Source: SAR324 cluster bacterium
GTDB taxonomy: Bacteria > SAR324 > XYD2-FULL-50-16 > JAERRU01
Length of the DNA stretch: 64,000 nucleotides
NCBI GenBank assembly: GCA_016735295.1
Contig: JAERRU010000015.1
Location: forward strand, 1 to 64,000
Reading direction: 5' to 3'
Part shown: positions 17,222-25,870 of the stretch, one piece after another
Numbering within the stretch: position 1 is the first letter of the stretch
Layout: each line of letters opens with the position of its first letter
Notes under the pieces: model-generated
Databases searched by the model: none
The model's input: the letters and a program-made list of their open reading frames with translations, nothing else
Told to the model about the DNA's origin: nothing
Program-made: the position numbers and the translations under genes

Positions 17222-18616
17222 ATGAAGAACATAAAAACTAACACTCTAATAATAGGCGGCGGGCCGGCTGGTTACCCAGCTGCTATCAGGCTAGGCCAGC
17301 TTAAAGTGCCCACTATATTAGTCGAAAAATCATCTCTCGGGGGCACATGCCTTAATGTGGGATGTATTCCCTCAAAAGCGTTGATCGGAATAGCCGCTAA
17401 ATATAATTTTTTATCAACAGAAGCAAAAAAGGTGGGGATAAGTGCAGAAAAACCAAAAATAAATTGGTCTGACACCATAACCTGGAAAGATAAGCTAGTA
17501 AACAAATTAACTAGCGGTGTTAAAACTCTGCTTAAGGCTAATAATGTAACTCAAATTAATGGTCATTGCAAAATTTTAACAAAAAACCTATGCCAAGTTG
17601 ATGATGGGCAAAAGATAGAATTTGAAAATTTGATTATCGCTACTGGCTCAAAAACTATTGAGTTACCTGGTTTTGAATTTAATTCATCAGAAGTATTAAA
17701 TTCTACTGATTTATTGAGTTTAAAAAAATTACCTAAATCTATGATCATCATGGGTGGTGGGATAATAGGCATGGAGATAGGCACTATTTACGCTAGTTTG
17801 GGCTGCCAAGTTACTATTGTGGAAATGCAAGAACGCATTTTAGGTATGTATGATGAAGATGCGGTGAAAATAGTGCAAAAATCATTTGAATCCTTAGGAG
17901 GAGCAGTGCTAACAGACACTAAAGCCCTTAGCTGGCGAAAAGTGGGTAAAGGTATAGAATTAAAAGTTAATACTAAAGGTGAAAAGGATGCGCTAAAAGC
18001 AGATAAATTAGCGGTGATGGTGGGTCGAGAGGCTAATTTTGATGGATTAAACCTATCAGTATTGCCTATTGAGCTAGCTCATAACCGGGTAGTTGTTAAT
18101 GATCAAATGCAAACATCTTTACCTAACATTTACGCAGTAGGAGATATAGTTACTGGCCCAATGCTAGCACATAAAGCTACTTTAGAAGGGGTGTTAGCCG
18201 CTGAAGTTATTGGGGGGCACAAGGTTTCTAGAGCAGATGTTAAAGTAATACCTGATGTGGTTTATACCAAGCCTGAAATAGCGAAAGTTGGCTATAGCGA
18301 GTCTCAAGCAAGAGATAAGGGAATTGAGGTAACGATAGGTAAATTTCCTTTAGCCGCTCTAGGCATTGCAGCTAGTGCTTTGGAGGATAAGGGATATGTT
18401 AAATATATAGCAGAAAAAAGCACAAATCGCATTGTGGGGGCAACAATTGTTTCATACCGAGCAGCGGATATGATTAGCGAGGCAACTTTGGCCATAGAAA
18501 TGGGAGCACATCTTGAAGATATTGCCCTTAGCGTTCATCCTCATCCATCTTTTGGGGAGGCTCATATGGAGGCGGCTTTAGCTGGTTTAAAGCAAGCGAT
18601 ACACATTGTTAACTAA
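17222..18616 (+). CDS. lpd: Dihydrolipoyl dehydrogenase
   Basis: E3 flavoprotein that reoxidises dihydrolipoamide for 2-oxoacid dehydrogenase complexes. The FAD motif GGGPAGYPA starts at residue 12 and the redox disulfide is C43/C48 in CLNVGC. The NAD motif GGGIIGMEIG is present. The acid-base pair sits in HPHPSFGE (H441, E446) near the C-terminus. There is no lipoyl domain at the N-terminus. It stands 69 bp upstream of aceE on the same strand, an order reversed from the classical aceE-aceF-lpd. Confidence 0.96.
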   Translation: MKNIKTNTLIIGGGPAGYPAAIRLGQLKVPTILVEKSSLGGTCLNVGCIPSKALIGIAAKYNFLSTEAKKVGISAEKPKINWSDTITWKDKLVNKLTSGVKTLLKANNVTQINGHCKILTKNLCQVDDGQKIEFENLIIATGSKTIELPGFEFNSSEVLNSTDLLSLKKLPKSMIIMGGGIIGMEIGTIYASLGCQVTIVEMQERILGMYDEDAVKIVQKSFESLGGAVLTDTKALSWRKVGKGIELKVNTKGEKDALKADKLAVMVGREANFDGLNLSVLPIELAHNRVVVNDQMQTSLPNIYAVGDIVTGPMLAHKATLEGVLAAEVIGGHKVSRADVKVIPDVVYTKPEIAKVGYSESQARDKGIEVTIGKFPLAALGIAASALEDKGYVKYIAEKSTNRIVGATIVSYRAADMISEATLAIEMGAHLEDIALSVHPHPSFGEAHMEAALAGLKQAIHIVN

Positions 18617-18666
18617 TAAAAATTTTAGTAATTTATTTATAATATAAATTATAAAATATAAATTAT

Positions 18667-18675
18667 AAAGGAGGC
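18667..18675 (+). promoter_or_regulatory. Strong ribosome binding site of aceE
   Basis: AAAGGAGGC lies 10 bp before ATG 18686. It fixes the start of aceE ahead of a non-conserved Asn/Lys/Asp-rich N-terminus. Full Shine-Dalgarno matches are uncommon among genes in this window. Confidence 0.7.
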
Positions 18676-18685
18676 TTAACTTAAG

Positions 18686-21409
18686 ATGAATAGACAAATA
18701 TCAAGTAGTAAAAATAATAAAGATAATAAAGATAATAACGATGATAATGGCAAAAATAACCTAGATCCTGCCAAAACTGCCAAGGAACAAGAAATTCAAG
18801 AATGGTTGGATTCTTTGTTATATGTCATTAAAAATGAAGATGAAAAGCATGTTTTAGATATATTAAGATCTTTGCAAATGGCAGCTTTTGGCCAGGGGCT
18901 AAGGCTTCCTTTTACGCGTACTACTCCTTATATAAACAGCATTCCTGTGGAAAAACAGCCAATTTTTCCTGGTAACCACGCTTTAGAAAGGAAGATACGG
19001 GGCTATATCAGGTGGAATGCACTAGCGTTAGTATCTTGTGCTAACCAAAAATCTTCTGAATTAGGGGGCCATATATCAACATTCGCCTCATCGGCAACTC
19101 TTTACGAAACGGGGTTTAATCATTTTTTTAAAGCTGCTAGTAAGGATTATGGCGGTGATTTGATTTATATACAAGGCCACGCTTCACCAGGAATATATGC
19201 TAGGGCATTTTTGGAGGGCAGGTTGAGTTTATCACAAATGGAGAATTTTCGGCAAGAATTGGCCAAAGGAGGGGGATTGCCATCATATCCACATCCTCGA
19301 TTATTGCCATCATTTTGGCAATTTCCTACAGTCTCAATGGGTTTAAGCCCGATAATGGCGATTTATCAGGCTAAATTTTCTAAATATTTAGAAAATCGTT
19401 CATTAAAACCAGCTAATGGGGGCAAGGTGTGGGCCTTTTTGGGAGATGGAGAAACTGATGAGCCAGAGACTTTAGGGGCGATTGATTTGGCGGCGAGAGA
19501 AAAATTAGATAATTTAGTGTTTGTGATAAACTGCAATTTACAAAGATTAGATGGCCCTGTAAGGGGTAATGGCAAGATTATTCAAGAATTAGAGGGAATG
19601 TTTCGCGGGGCTGGTTGGAATGTAATTAAGATCATATGGGGCAATCGGTGGGATCATTTAATTAATAATGATACTACTGGTCTTTTACAAAAACGAATGT
19701 TGGAGGTAGTTGATGGCGATTATCAAAAATATTCGGCTTCTTCTGGAGCCTATGTGCGAAAGCATTTTTTTGGTAAATACCCAGAATTATTATCGTTAGT
19801 TAAAACTATGAGCGATGATGAGCTGGCTAACTTAAATCGAGGGGGGCATGATTCTATTAAAGTTTATTCAGCTTTTAAATCGGCGGCAGATAACACAGAA
19901 GCGCCCACGGTTATTTTAGCTAAAACTATTAAAGGTTATGGCATGGGCGGGGGAGTGCAGGCAAGAAACATCACTCATCAACAAAAATCATTACCTAAAA
20001 AAGATTTACTTAAATTTAGAACTAACTTTAGCCTGCCTTTATCGGATAAAGAAGCGGCAAACATTTCATTTGTTAAACCGGCTAAAGATAGTGTAGAAAT
20101 TAAATATTTACAACAAAAGAGAGCCAGCTTAAATGGTTTTTTACCGGCTAGAAAAGAAGTATTTTCTTCTTTAAAATTTTCCAATGAAATTTATCAAGAA
20201 TTTGCTGAAGGCAGCAATGGCAGGGAAGTATCTACTACTATGTCTTTTGTCAGGCTGTTAACGAAAATGCTAAGAGATGAAAAACAAGGTAAGTATGTAG
20301 TGCCTATCGTACCAGATGAAGCTAGAACTTTTGGTATGGAAGGCTTGTTTAGCCAAGTGGGTATTTATTCTAGTTTGGGGCAAACGTATGAACCTGTGGA
20401 TAAAGATTCTTTGCTTTATTATAATGAAAAGGTTGATGGACAGCTTTTAGAAGAAGGGATTACTGAAGCGGGGGCAATGAGCTCTTTTATTGCGGCGGGC
20501 ACGGCATATGCCAATTATTCCATACCTATGTTGCCTTTCTTTATATACTATTCAATATTTGGCTTTCAACGCATTGGTGATTTAGCGTGGGCTGCTGGTG
20601 ACATTATGGCTAAAGGATTTATGATTGGGGCCACTGCTGGGCGTACTACTTTAGCGGGGGAAGGCTTGCAACATCAAGATGGCCATAGTCTGGTATTGGC
20701 TAGCACTATTCCTTGTCTTAAATGTTATGATCCGGCGTTTGCTTATGAATTAGCGGTTATCATTAAAGATGGCATCAAGCAGATGTATCAAGATAAAAAG
20801 CATATTTATTATTATATCACTGTTTATAATGAAAATTATTCAATGCCTGAAATGCCTAAGGGAATTGAAGATCAAATTTTAAAGGGAATATATAAATTTA
20901 AATCATCAAATAAAAAAGGTCCCAAAGCTCATCTTTGGGGGAGCGGGGCTATTTTGAATGAAGCGTTAAAAGCCGCTGATATTTTAACTACTTATGGAAT
21001 AAATTCCGATGTATGGAGTGTTACTAGTTATGTAGAATTAAGAAAAGAGGCCTTAGCTTGTGAAAGGCATAATCTTTTTCATCCTACCAAGCTTAAAAAG
21101 CCTTATATTACTAAAATATTTGCCAATGAAAAAGATATAGTAGTAGCCACTTCTGATTATATGAAAGTTTTGCCTGATTCTTTGATGAAGTGGGTGCCAC
21201 TGCCTAACGTTTCTTTGGGAACTGATGGATTTGGCCGCTCAGAGACTAGGATGAAACTAAGGGATTATTTTGAAATAGATGCCAAGCACATAGCATGGGC
21301 AGCAGCTAGCAAGCTTCATAACATCGGCAAGCTAGATGCTAATAAACTAGACAAGATTAAACGGGAGTTGAAAATAACTTTTAATAAAATTTCTCCAGTT
21401 GACATATAG
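18686..21409 (+). CDS. aceE: Pyruvate dehydrogenase E1 component, homodimeric type
   Basis: Thiamine-diphosphate enzyme that decarboxylates pyruvate and acetylates lipoyl-E2. The ThDP/Mg motif GDGETDEP is at 253-260 with the closing NLQ near 284. Conserved blocks GGHISTFASSATLYE, QGHASPGIYARAF and LAGEGLQHQDGHS identify the AceE family (907 aa, typical about 890). The first 30 residues are a slippage-prone run of Asn, Asp and Lys codons absent from relatives. lpd is directly upstream, but no aceF (E2) follows. The next genes are a tiny ORF and an aminotransferase, so E2 must be encoded elsewhere. Confidence 0.97.
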   Translation: MNRQISSSKNNKDNKDNNDDNGKNNLDPAKTAKEQEIQEWLDSLLYVIKNEDEKHVLDILRSLQMAAFGQGLRLPFTRTTPYINSIPVEKQPIFPGNHALERKIRGYIRWNALALVSCANQKSSELGGHISTFASSATLYETGFNHFFKAASKDYGGDLIYIQGHASPGIYARAFLEGRLSLSQMENFRQELAKGGGLPSYPHPRLLPSFWQFPTVSMGLSPIMAIYQAKFSKYLENRSLKPANGGKVWAFLGDGETDEPETLGAIDLAAREKLDNLVFVINCNLQRLDGPVRGNGKIIQELEGMFRGAGWNVIKIIWGNRWDHLINNDTTGLLQKRMLEVVDGDYQKYSASSGAYVRKHFFGKYPELLSLVKTMSDDELANLNRGGHDSIKVYSAFKSAADNTEAPTVILAKTIKGYGMGGGVQARNITHQQKSLPKKDLLKFRTNFSLPLSDKEAANISFVKPAKDSVEIKYLQQKRASLNGFLPARKEVFSSLKFSNEIYQEFAEGSNGREVSTTMSFVRLLTKMLRDEKQGKYVVPIVPDEARTFGMEGLFSQVGIYSSLGQTYEPVDKDSLLYYNEKVDGQLLEEGITEAGAMSSFIAAGTAYANYSIPMLPFFIYYSIFGFQRIGDLAWAAGDIMAKGFMIGATAGRTTLAGEGLQHQDGHSLVLASTIPCLKCYDPAFAYELAVIIKDGIKQMYQDKKHIYYYITVYNENYSMPEMPKGIEDQILKGIYKFKSSNKKGPKAHLWGSGAILNEALKAADILTTYGINSDVWSVTSYVELRKEALACERHNLFHPTKLKKPYITKIFANEKDIVVATSDYMKVLPDSLMKWVPLPNVSLGTDGFGRSETRMKLRDYFEIDAKHIAWAAASKLHNIGKLDANKLDKIKRELKITFNKISPVDI

Positions 21410-21485
21410 TTTAATTGGTGCTCTAATATAAGGAAAGTTTTTGGTTACATATTAATAAAACATTGATCTAGATAAAAATATTATT

Positions 21486-21587
21486 ATGTCTTTTAGCCCT
21501 CACGAAGTTTCAATTTTAGCAACCGTTATTGGTATCGCTACTGCTTATGTTATCGTTTTTCTGGTATATGAAAAAACCATTAAATAA
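21486..21587 (+). CDS. Possible 33-residue single-helix membrane peptide
   Basis: ATG 21486 to TAA 21587 encodes MSFSPHEV followed by one hydrophobic helix (about 20 residues) and a charged end, YEKTIK. This is the layout of small single-pass accessory peptides. No clear ribosome site precedes it and no homologue was recognised. It lies between aceE and the aminotransferase on the same strand, 21 bp before the latter. It may be a chance frame. Confidence 0.4.
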   Translation: MSFSPHEVSILATVIGIATAYVIVFLVYEKTIK

Positions 21588-21608
21588 ACAACTTAGCCCA
21601 TTAATAGC

Positions 21609-22913
21609 ATGCATCACATTGCCACTGCGCTTAATAAACAGCTAGAAGTTGACTATCCTCACATTTGGCGAGTTTTAAGCGATTTAGGAAAAAGAATTTA
21701 TTTCCCTAAAGGAATATTAGCTCAATCGCAAGAAGCTGCTTTGAAAGCTACATTATTTAACGCCACTATTGGTATATCCACTGAACATAAAAAGCCAATG
21801 CATCTACCGCAGGTGCAAGGCATGTTTAATGATTTACCACCTAGCAATATCTATGGCTACGCCCCTGCTGGTGGAAGAAAGAATTTACGTAACCTCTGGT
21901 GGGAAAAAATTAAAAAAACTAGCCCCATGCTTTCTGATGTTCATTGTAGCTTGCCTATTGCTACTTCTGGCATCACCCATGCAATTGCTTTAGCTGCCCA
22001 GATGTTTGTTAAACCTGGTGATAAGGTGGTTATTCCTGAGCAAAATTGGGAAAATTATCACCTCATTTTTGAAGTTGAAAGAGAGGCTACTATTGCTAGC
22101 TATCCTTTATTTAACAAGCGAAATCGATTTAATGTGGAGGGCTTGAAAAGAACCCTATTAGAAGTATTGAAAACTCAAGATCAGGCAGTAGTAGTGCTTA
22201 ATTTCCCTAATAACCCTACTGGATACTCTTTAACTGATAAAGAACAAGATGAAATTGTTCATTTATTAACATCAATCGCTAGTCCTGGTAAATTTTTGAT
22301 GGTTTTGTGCGATGATGCCTATTTTGGTCTATTTTTCGAAAACGATTTAGCTAAACAAAGTTTATTTGCTAAATTAGCCAATGTAAATCAGCATCTATTG
22401 GCGATTAAACTTGATGGGCCAACAAAAGAATTTTTCATGTGGGGCTTTAGATTAGGATTCATCACCTTTGGTTATAATAACGCTCAAAAAGGCCTTTATG
22501 ATATACTTGAACAAAAAATAACTGGTTTAATTAGAGCAAAACTTTCTAATTGTTCGCACCCGGCACAATCTATTTTAGAAAAAATATTAACTGACAGTCT
22601 TCACCAAGAAGAGGCTCATAGGTTATTTTTACTTTTACAAGAGAGGGCGTTAAAGGTAAAAAAATTATTATCGACTGGGCGTTATGCGAAGTATTTTGAT
22701 TTTTATCCTTTCAATGCGGGTTACTTTATGTGTATCATCTTAAAGGATATTCCCGCAGAAAAACTTAGATTAAAATTACTTGATGATTATCAAATAGGCA
22801 CTATTTCATTTGGTAAATATGATCTAAGAATTGCTTTTAGCTCGTTAGATCTAGATGATATAGATGAGCTATTTGAAAAGATTAATTTAGCTTGCGAAGA
22901 GTTGCATTCTTGA
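21609..22913 (+). CDS. PLP-dependent aminotransferase, class I/II
   Basis: Fold-type I aminotransferase of 434 aa. The nucleotide-like PLP pocket is supported by ATSGITHAIALA, the conserved NFPNNPTG (substrate carboxylate/PLP phosphate region), CDDAYFGLFF with the PLP-binding Asp and Tyr, and the Schiff-base lysine in LDGPTKEFFMWGFRLGF. The Arg for the substrate carboxylate is in YDLRIAFSS near the C-terminus. The substrate cannot be assigned. The HASP-type short N-terminal region and the context give no pathway. Its last 54 bp are part of a 208-bp duplication spanning the convergent junction with the next gene. Confidence 0.85.
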   Translation: MHHIATALNKQLEVDYPHIWRVLSDLGKRIYFPKGILAQSQEAALKATLFNATIGISTEHKKPMHLPQVQGMFNDLPPSNIYGYAPAGGRKNLRNLWWEKIKKTSPMLSDVHCSLPIATSGITHAIALAAQMFVKPGDKVVIPEQNWENYHLIFEVEREATIASYPLFNKRNRFNVEGLKRTLLEVLKTQDQAVVVLNFPNNPTGYSLTDKEQDEIVHLLTSIASPGKFLMVLCDDAYFGLFFENDLAKQSLFAKLANVNQHLLAIKLDGPTKEFFMWGFRLGFITFGYNNAQKGLYDILEQKITGLIRAKLSNCSHPAQSILEKILTDSLHQEEAHRLFLLLQERALKVKKLLSTGRYAKYFDFYPFNAGYFMCIILKDIPAEKLRLKLLDDYQIGTISFGKYDLRIAFSSLDLDDIDELFEKINLACEELHS

Positions 22914-23232
22914 TGAGTTTGGTGATTAGTTTGTTTTTATTATTGGGGTTTGTGTAATAAAATAATTCCCAATTGGGCTGGTCATACTTGCTTATCATAT
23001 CCTTACCCAAATATGCTTACCCAAATATCCTTACCCGAATATCATTACCAAGATTTTTTGTGGTGCTATAGATGAGCTATTGGAAAAGATTAATTTAGCT
23101 TGCGAAGAGTTGCATTCTTAATTAGTTTGGCGATTAGTTTGTTTTTATTGTTGGGATTTGTATAATAAAATAATTCCCAATTGGGCTGGTCGTACTTGCT
23201 TATCATATCCTTACCCAAATATCCTTGCCAAA
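22860..23232. repeat. Two-copy 208-bp duplication across a convergent gene junction
   Basis: The sequence starting atagatgagctatt is at 22860 and again at 23068. The copies stay close to identical through taatttagcttgcgaag, the aaataattcccaattgggc block and the cttatcatatccttaccc block. Copy 1 carries the true 3' end of the aminotransferase (stop at 22911-22913). Copy 2 carries the true 3' end of the minus-strand gene (stop at 23090-23092). Each copy therefore contains a spare end of the other gene. Inside copy 1, cttacccaaatat is itself repeated three times. Confidence 0.93.
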
Positions 23233-25042
23233 ATATAATAATTGTTGTTCCAAATTCTTTCAGAATTGGCTGAGCCATTTTTGCCGATTCTAAATTAAGT
23301 TGGCAAATCACCAGATCGGGCTTTATGCCTGCTAACTTGGTTTTGATATTTTGCCAATCTTTGCTAATATTTTTATAATTATATAGATATTGCGAGGAAC
23401 TCACATTAGTTGAATGTTCTTCATGTTTGTTATTTTTCGGATTAGATATTTCGCTAAAGTTGGTGAAAAACTCTGTTTCATATCCTATCTGAAAAATATT
23501 GCCTGAAAATGCTTTTTTAATGGATTTATCTTTATCACTAGCTAACTTTTTATTGATTTTACCAATAAAACTAACCGATTCTTGATCAATGCACTGGGCA
23601 GTAATATTTTTCAAAATTGGCTCCCAAAGATCTATCATCACACGTTGCAGAGCAAATTTTTCCAATTGTAAATATTCGCTACCGGTTATTTCGGTAATGT
23701 TAGCTAAACTACCTTCAGTCACCCCTTTATTTTCGGCATTTAACAGCCAACGGCTAATGCGCTTGGCACAACTTTTACTGGTAATTATAACAGCTTTTTT
23801 ACCAAATTTATGATATTTAGAAAAATCTAGCTTAGCTAAATCATCGATAGTTTTAATACGGTTTAAATCGAGCCATAGCACTCTAGAATTTTTCTTTATA
23901 CCTTGATAAATTTCACTTAGCATATCCTCATCATAAGATAATAATAATATTTGTTGTGAGGAATTTTCATCACCATCTAAGCTAGTAAATTCGGTGGCTT
24001 TTGCTAGGCTATCTCGCAAATTTTTCAGATTTAATTGCCTTTCTGCTATTACATATTTTTCTTGTAACGCTAATTTTTTAATTTTTTGCTTATTTTGTAA
24101 TTCCAACAAATTATTATTAAAAGCAGTCACTAATTCAGCCGGCTCCATGGCACGAAATTTAACTAACATTTTCGCTAAGGATTGATAGTTTTTTTTCTCG
24201 TCTGGCTGCTCATCTTGATTAAAAAGTTGATCGCCCAATTTTATCACGCTATCAAATAAATGATGATAATCCTGATAAGTTTGCTGATTAATAAAATAAG
24301 ATTTAATCGTTCTAATCAGCAAAGGCTGCACCAATGGTTTTGCTAAAATATAAGGCTCAAGCTTAGCTGGTAATGTAGATTTATGCCAATGTTCATTAAG
24401 TAACCCATCGAGCCAGTTAGATGTGGTGACAATTTTCAAGGATGGGGTTAGCCTTTTCACGCGATTTTCAGCCAATTTTTCCTTTTGTTGCTGACAAAAT
24501 ATTTGTCGTTTTTGAGCAAATAAATCTTCAGTTAACTGCTGCCAAGCCTGGGGATTATTTTTAAATTTCCCATCAAACAAGATATGCTCTATTTGACCTT
24601 CTTTAAATTTTAAATTTATCAAATTATCAAAAGAGTGCGATAGCTTATAATCCTGCTTTAAGCTTGCCTTTTCTAAAGATTTAGTTAGTTCGCCCAAATC
24701 AGCTGGTAGCTGCTTTACTTGAGTATTTTTTTCTGATGTAGGATGCAATCTAGCTAACAGGTGCAATATATTAAAATTTTGTTCCCAGCAGATTATGCTA
24801 ATTTGTGGTAGATTACTTAAGTTCAACAAGGCTTTAAATTTCTTTAAGCCTAACTCTGAAAAGCAAGCTAATATCCAACAATGTTTATCGCCTAAATTTC
24901 GACAATAAAAGTCGGGCATTTGCCAGAATCTATCACCTGGTTTTAAAATTTCTATTTTAGATTCTAAAAGCTTGGCCTCATATTTAAATACAGCAGTTAG
25001 ATCATCTATCGTAGAGCTGTTGCTCAAAAGGATTAGTCTCAC
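23090..25042 (-). CDS. Large uncharacterised protein
   Basis: A 650-residue protein that I do not recognise. It has no signal peptide and no clear transmembrane segment. It alternates hydrophobic strands (RLILLSNSS at the start, CWILACFSELG, VLWLDLNRI, AVIITSKSCAK, LVICQLNLE, TTIIIFWQG) with long charged helices between about 160 and 370 (Gln/Lys/Leu-rich). The strand pattern suggests two Rossmann-like alpha/beta parts flanking a helical middle. The start is GTG (25040-25042). It converges with the aminotransferase, and its last eight codons are the antisense of that gene's terminal codons, inherited from the 208-bp duplication. Function unknown. Confidence 0.75.
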   Translation of the reverse strand: MRLILLSNSSTIDDLTAVFKYEAKLLESKIEILKPGDRFWQMPDFYCRNLGDKHCWILACFSELGLKKFKALLNLSNLPQISIICWEQNFNILHLLARLHPTSEKNTQVKQLPADLGELTKSLEKASLKQDYKLSHSFDNLINLKFKEGQIEHILFDGKFKNNPQAWQQLTEDLFAQKRQIFCQQQKEKLAENRVKRLTPSLKIVTTSNWLDGLLNEHWHKSTLPAKLEPYILAKPLVQPLLIRTIKSYFINQQTYQDYHHLFDSVIKLGDQLFNQDEQPDEKKNYQSLAKMLVKFRAMEPAELVTAFNNNLLELQNKQKIKKLALQEKYVIAERQLNLKNLRDSLAKATEFTSLDGDENSSQQILLLSYDEDMLSEIYQGIKKNSRVLWLDLNRIKTIDDLAKLDFSKYHKFGKKAVIITSKSCAKRISRWLLNAENKGVTEGSLANITEITGSEYLQLEKFALQRVMIDLWEPILKNITAQCIDQESVSFIGKINKKLASDKDKSIKKAFSGNIFQIGYETEFFTNFSEISNPKNNKHEEHSTNVSSSQYLYNYKNISKDWQNIKTKLAGIKPDLVICQLNLESAKMAQPILKEFGTTIIIFWQGYLGKDMISKYDQPNWELFYYTNPNNKNKLIAKLIKNATLRKLN

Positions 25043-25353
25043 CTTTTCATTATTTTATTAATCCTCAAAAAACTATTTTTTATGATAAAATTTTAATGAA
25101 TTATCCGGTATAGTGCAAATTAAATCAAATTAAAGCTTATTATTACAAAATAAGAACCGGTTTACCAAATCATTATTTTAATAATTTATTATTATGGCAT
25201 TATTTATCTGTTAAGGTAACTTATCAAATAAATAATTGCTCATAAATAAACTTGACTTATTTTTTAAAGTGCATTACCACTTAGGTTGCGTATTTGGATA
25301 TATATTTAGAATATTTTTAAAAAGATAACTTTAACCGCAAAAGAGGGTTTAAT
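25043..25353. other. Divergent AT-rich intergenic region
   Basis: The 311 bp between the unknown minus-strand gene and tatA must contain promoters for both directions. No ORF, RNA gene or strong hairpin was found. TTGACT at about 25253 has no convincing -10 partner. Confidence 0.5.
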
Positions 25354-25608
25354 ATGGGAAGCTTTAGCCTAGTCCACTGGGTAATATTCTTTTTAGTAGT
25401 GATAGTTCTGTTTGGTGCGAGCCGATTACCTAAAATAGGTGAGGGGTTGGGCAAGGGAATCAGATCATTTCGTAAAGAAATCAAAGATATCACTGACGAT
25501 GATGGTGACGATGACGACGATTTGGTGGGAAATGAAAAAATTAAAATTATCAAAAGAAAAGCCCATCCTGCTAAAAAATCGGCACGTAAAAGGGCAAAAA
25601 AGGTTTAG
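25354..25608 (+). CDS. tatA: Sec-independent protein translocase subunit TatA
   Basis: Pore-forming subunit of the twin-arginine translocase. An N-terminal membrane helix (about residues 5-22) is followed by the hinge FGASRLPKIGEGLGKGIRSFR, the amphipathic helix typical of TatA. The tail has an Asp run (DDDGDDDDD) from repeated GAC/GAT codons and then a very basic end (KKSARKRAKKV). At 84 aa the length is normal. tatB and tatC are not nearby. Confidence 0.92.
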   Translation: MGSFSLVHWVIFFLVVIVLFGASRLPKIGEGLGKGIRSFRKEIKDITDDDGDDDDDLVGNEKIKIIKRKAHPAKKSARKRAKKV

Positions 25609-25703
25609 CTAAAAGATATATTATAACCAAAAATATAATAAATTAAATCGCAGCTAGTGATTGTAGTATTATTTTTTTAACGATTGCTGGCCCTATTGCT
25701 CGA

Positions 25704-25755
25704 TTAGCCATGACTTGCTTGCTTAGCTGGTTAAATTTTTTTTGATTATTATTTT
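25704..25755 (+). terminator. Putative Rho-independent terminator after tatA
   Basis: TTAGCCA (25704-25710) can pair with TGGTTAA (25738-25744), including one G-U pair, and is followed immediately by a run of nine T. It lies 96 bp after the tatA stop. The stem is short and AU-rich. Confidence 0.45.
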
Positions 25756-25817
25756 AAAAAATATCAAAGCTTCTAATTGCTAATTCTTCTTCTATTTCTT
25801 CATGACTAAGCACAATA

Positions 25818-25843
25818 TTTATTATTATTATTATTATTATTTT
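25818..25843. repeat. Trinucleotide (ATT)n microsatellite upstream of ileS
   Basis: About seven to eight tandem ATT units end 28 bp before the ileS start codon. They lie where the ribosome site or promoter would be. Copy-number change could alter the leader length. Confidence 0.85.
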
Positions 25844-25870
25844 CTGCTCGTCTTTTAACAACCAATCAAT

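Noticed and set aside
22914-23067. Pseudogene fragment of an aminotransferase
   Set aside because: The similarity comes from the tandem duplication of the junction, not from a decayed gene copy.
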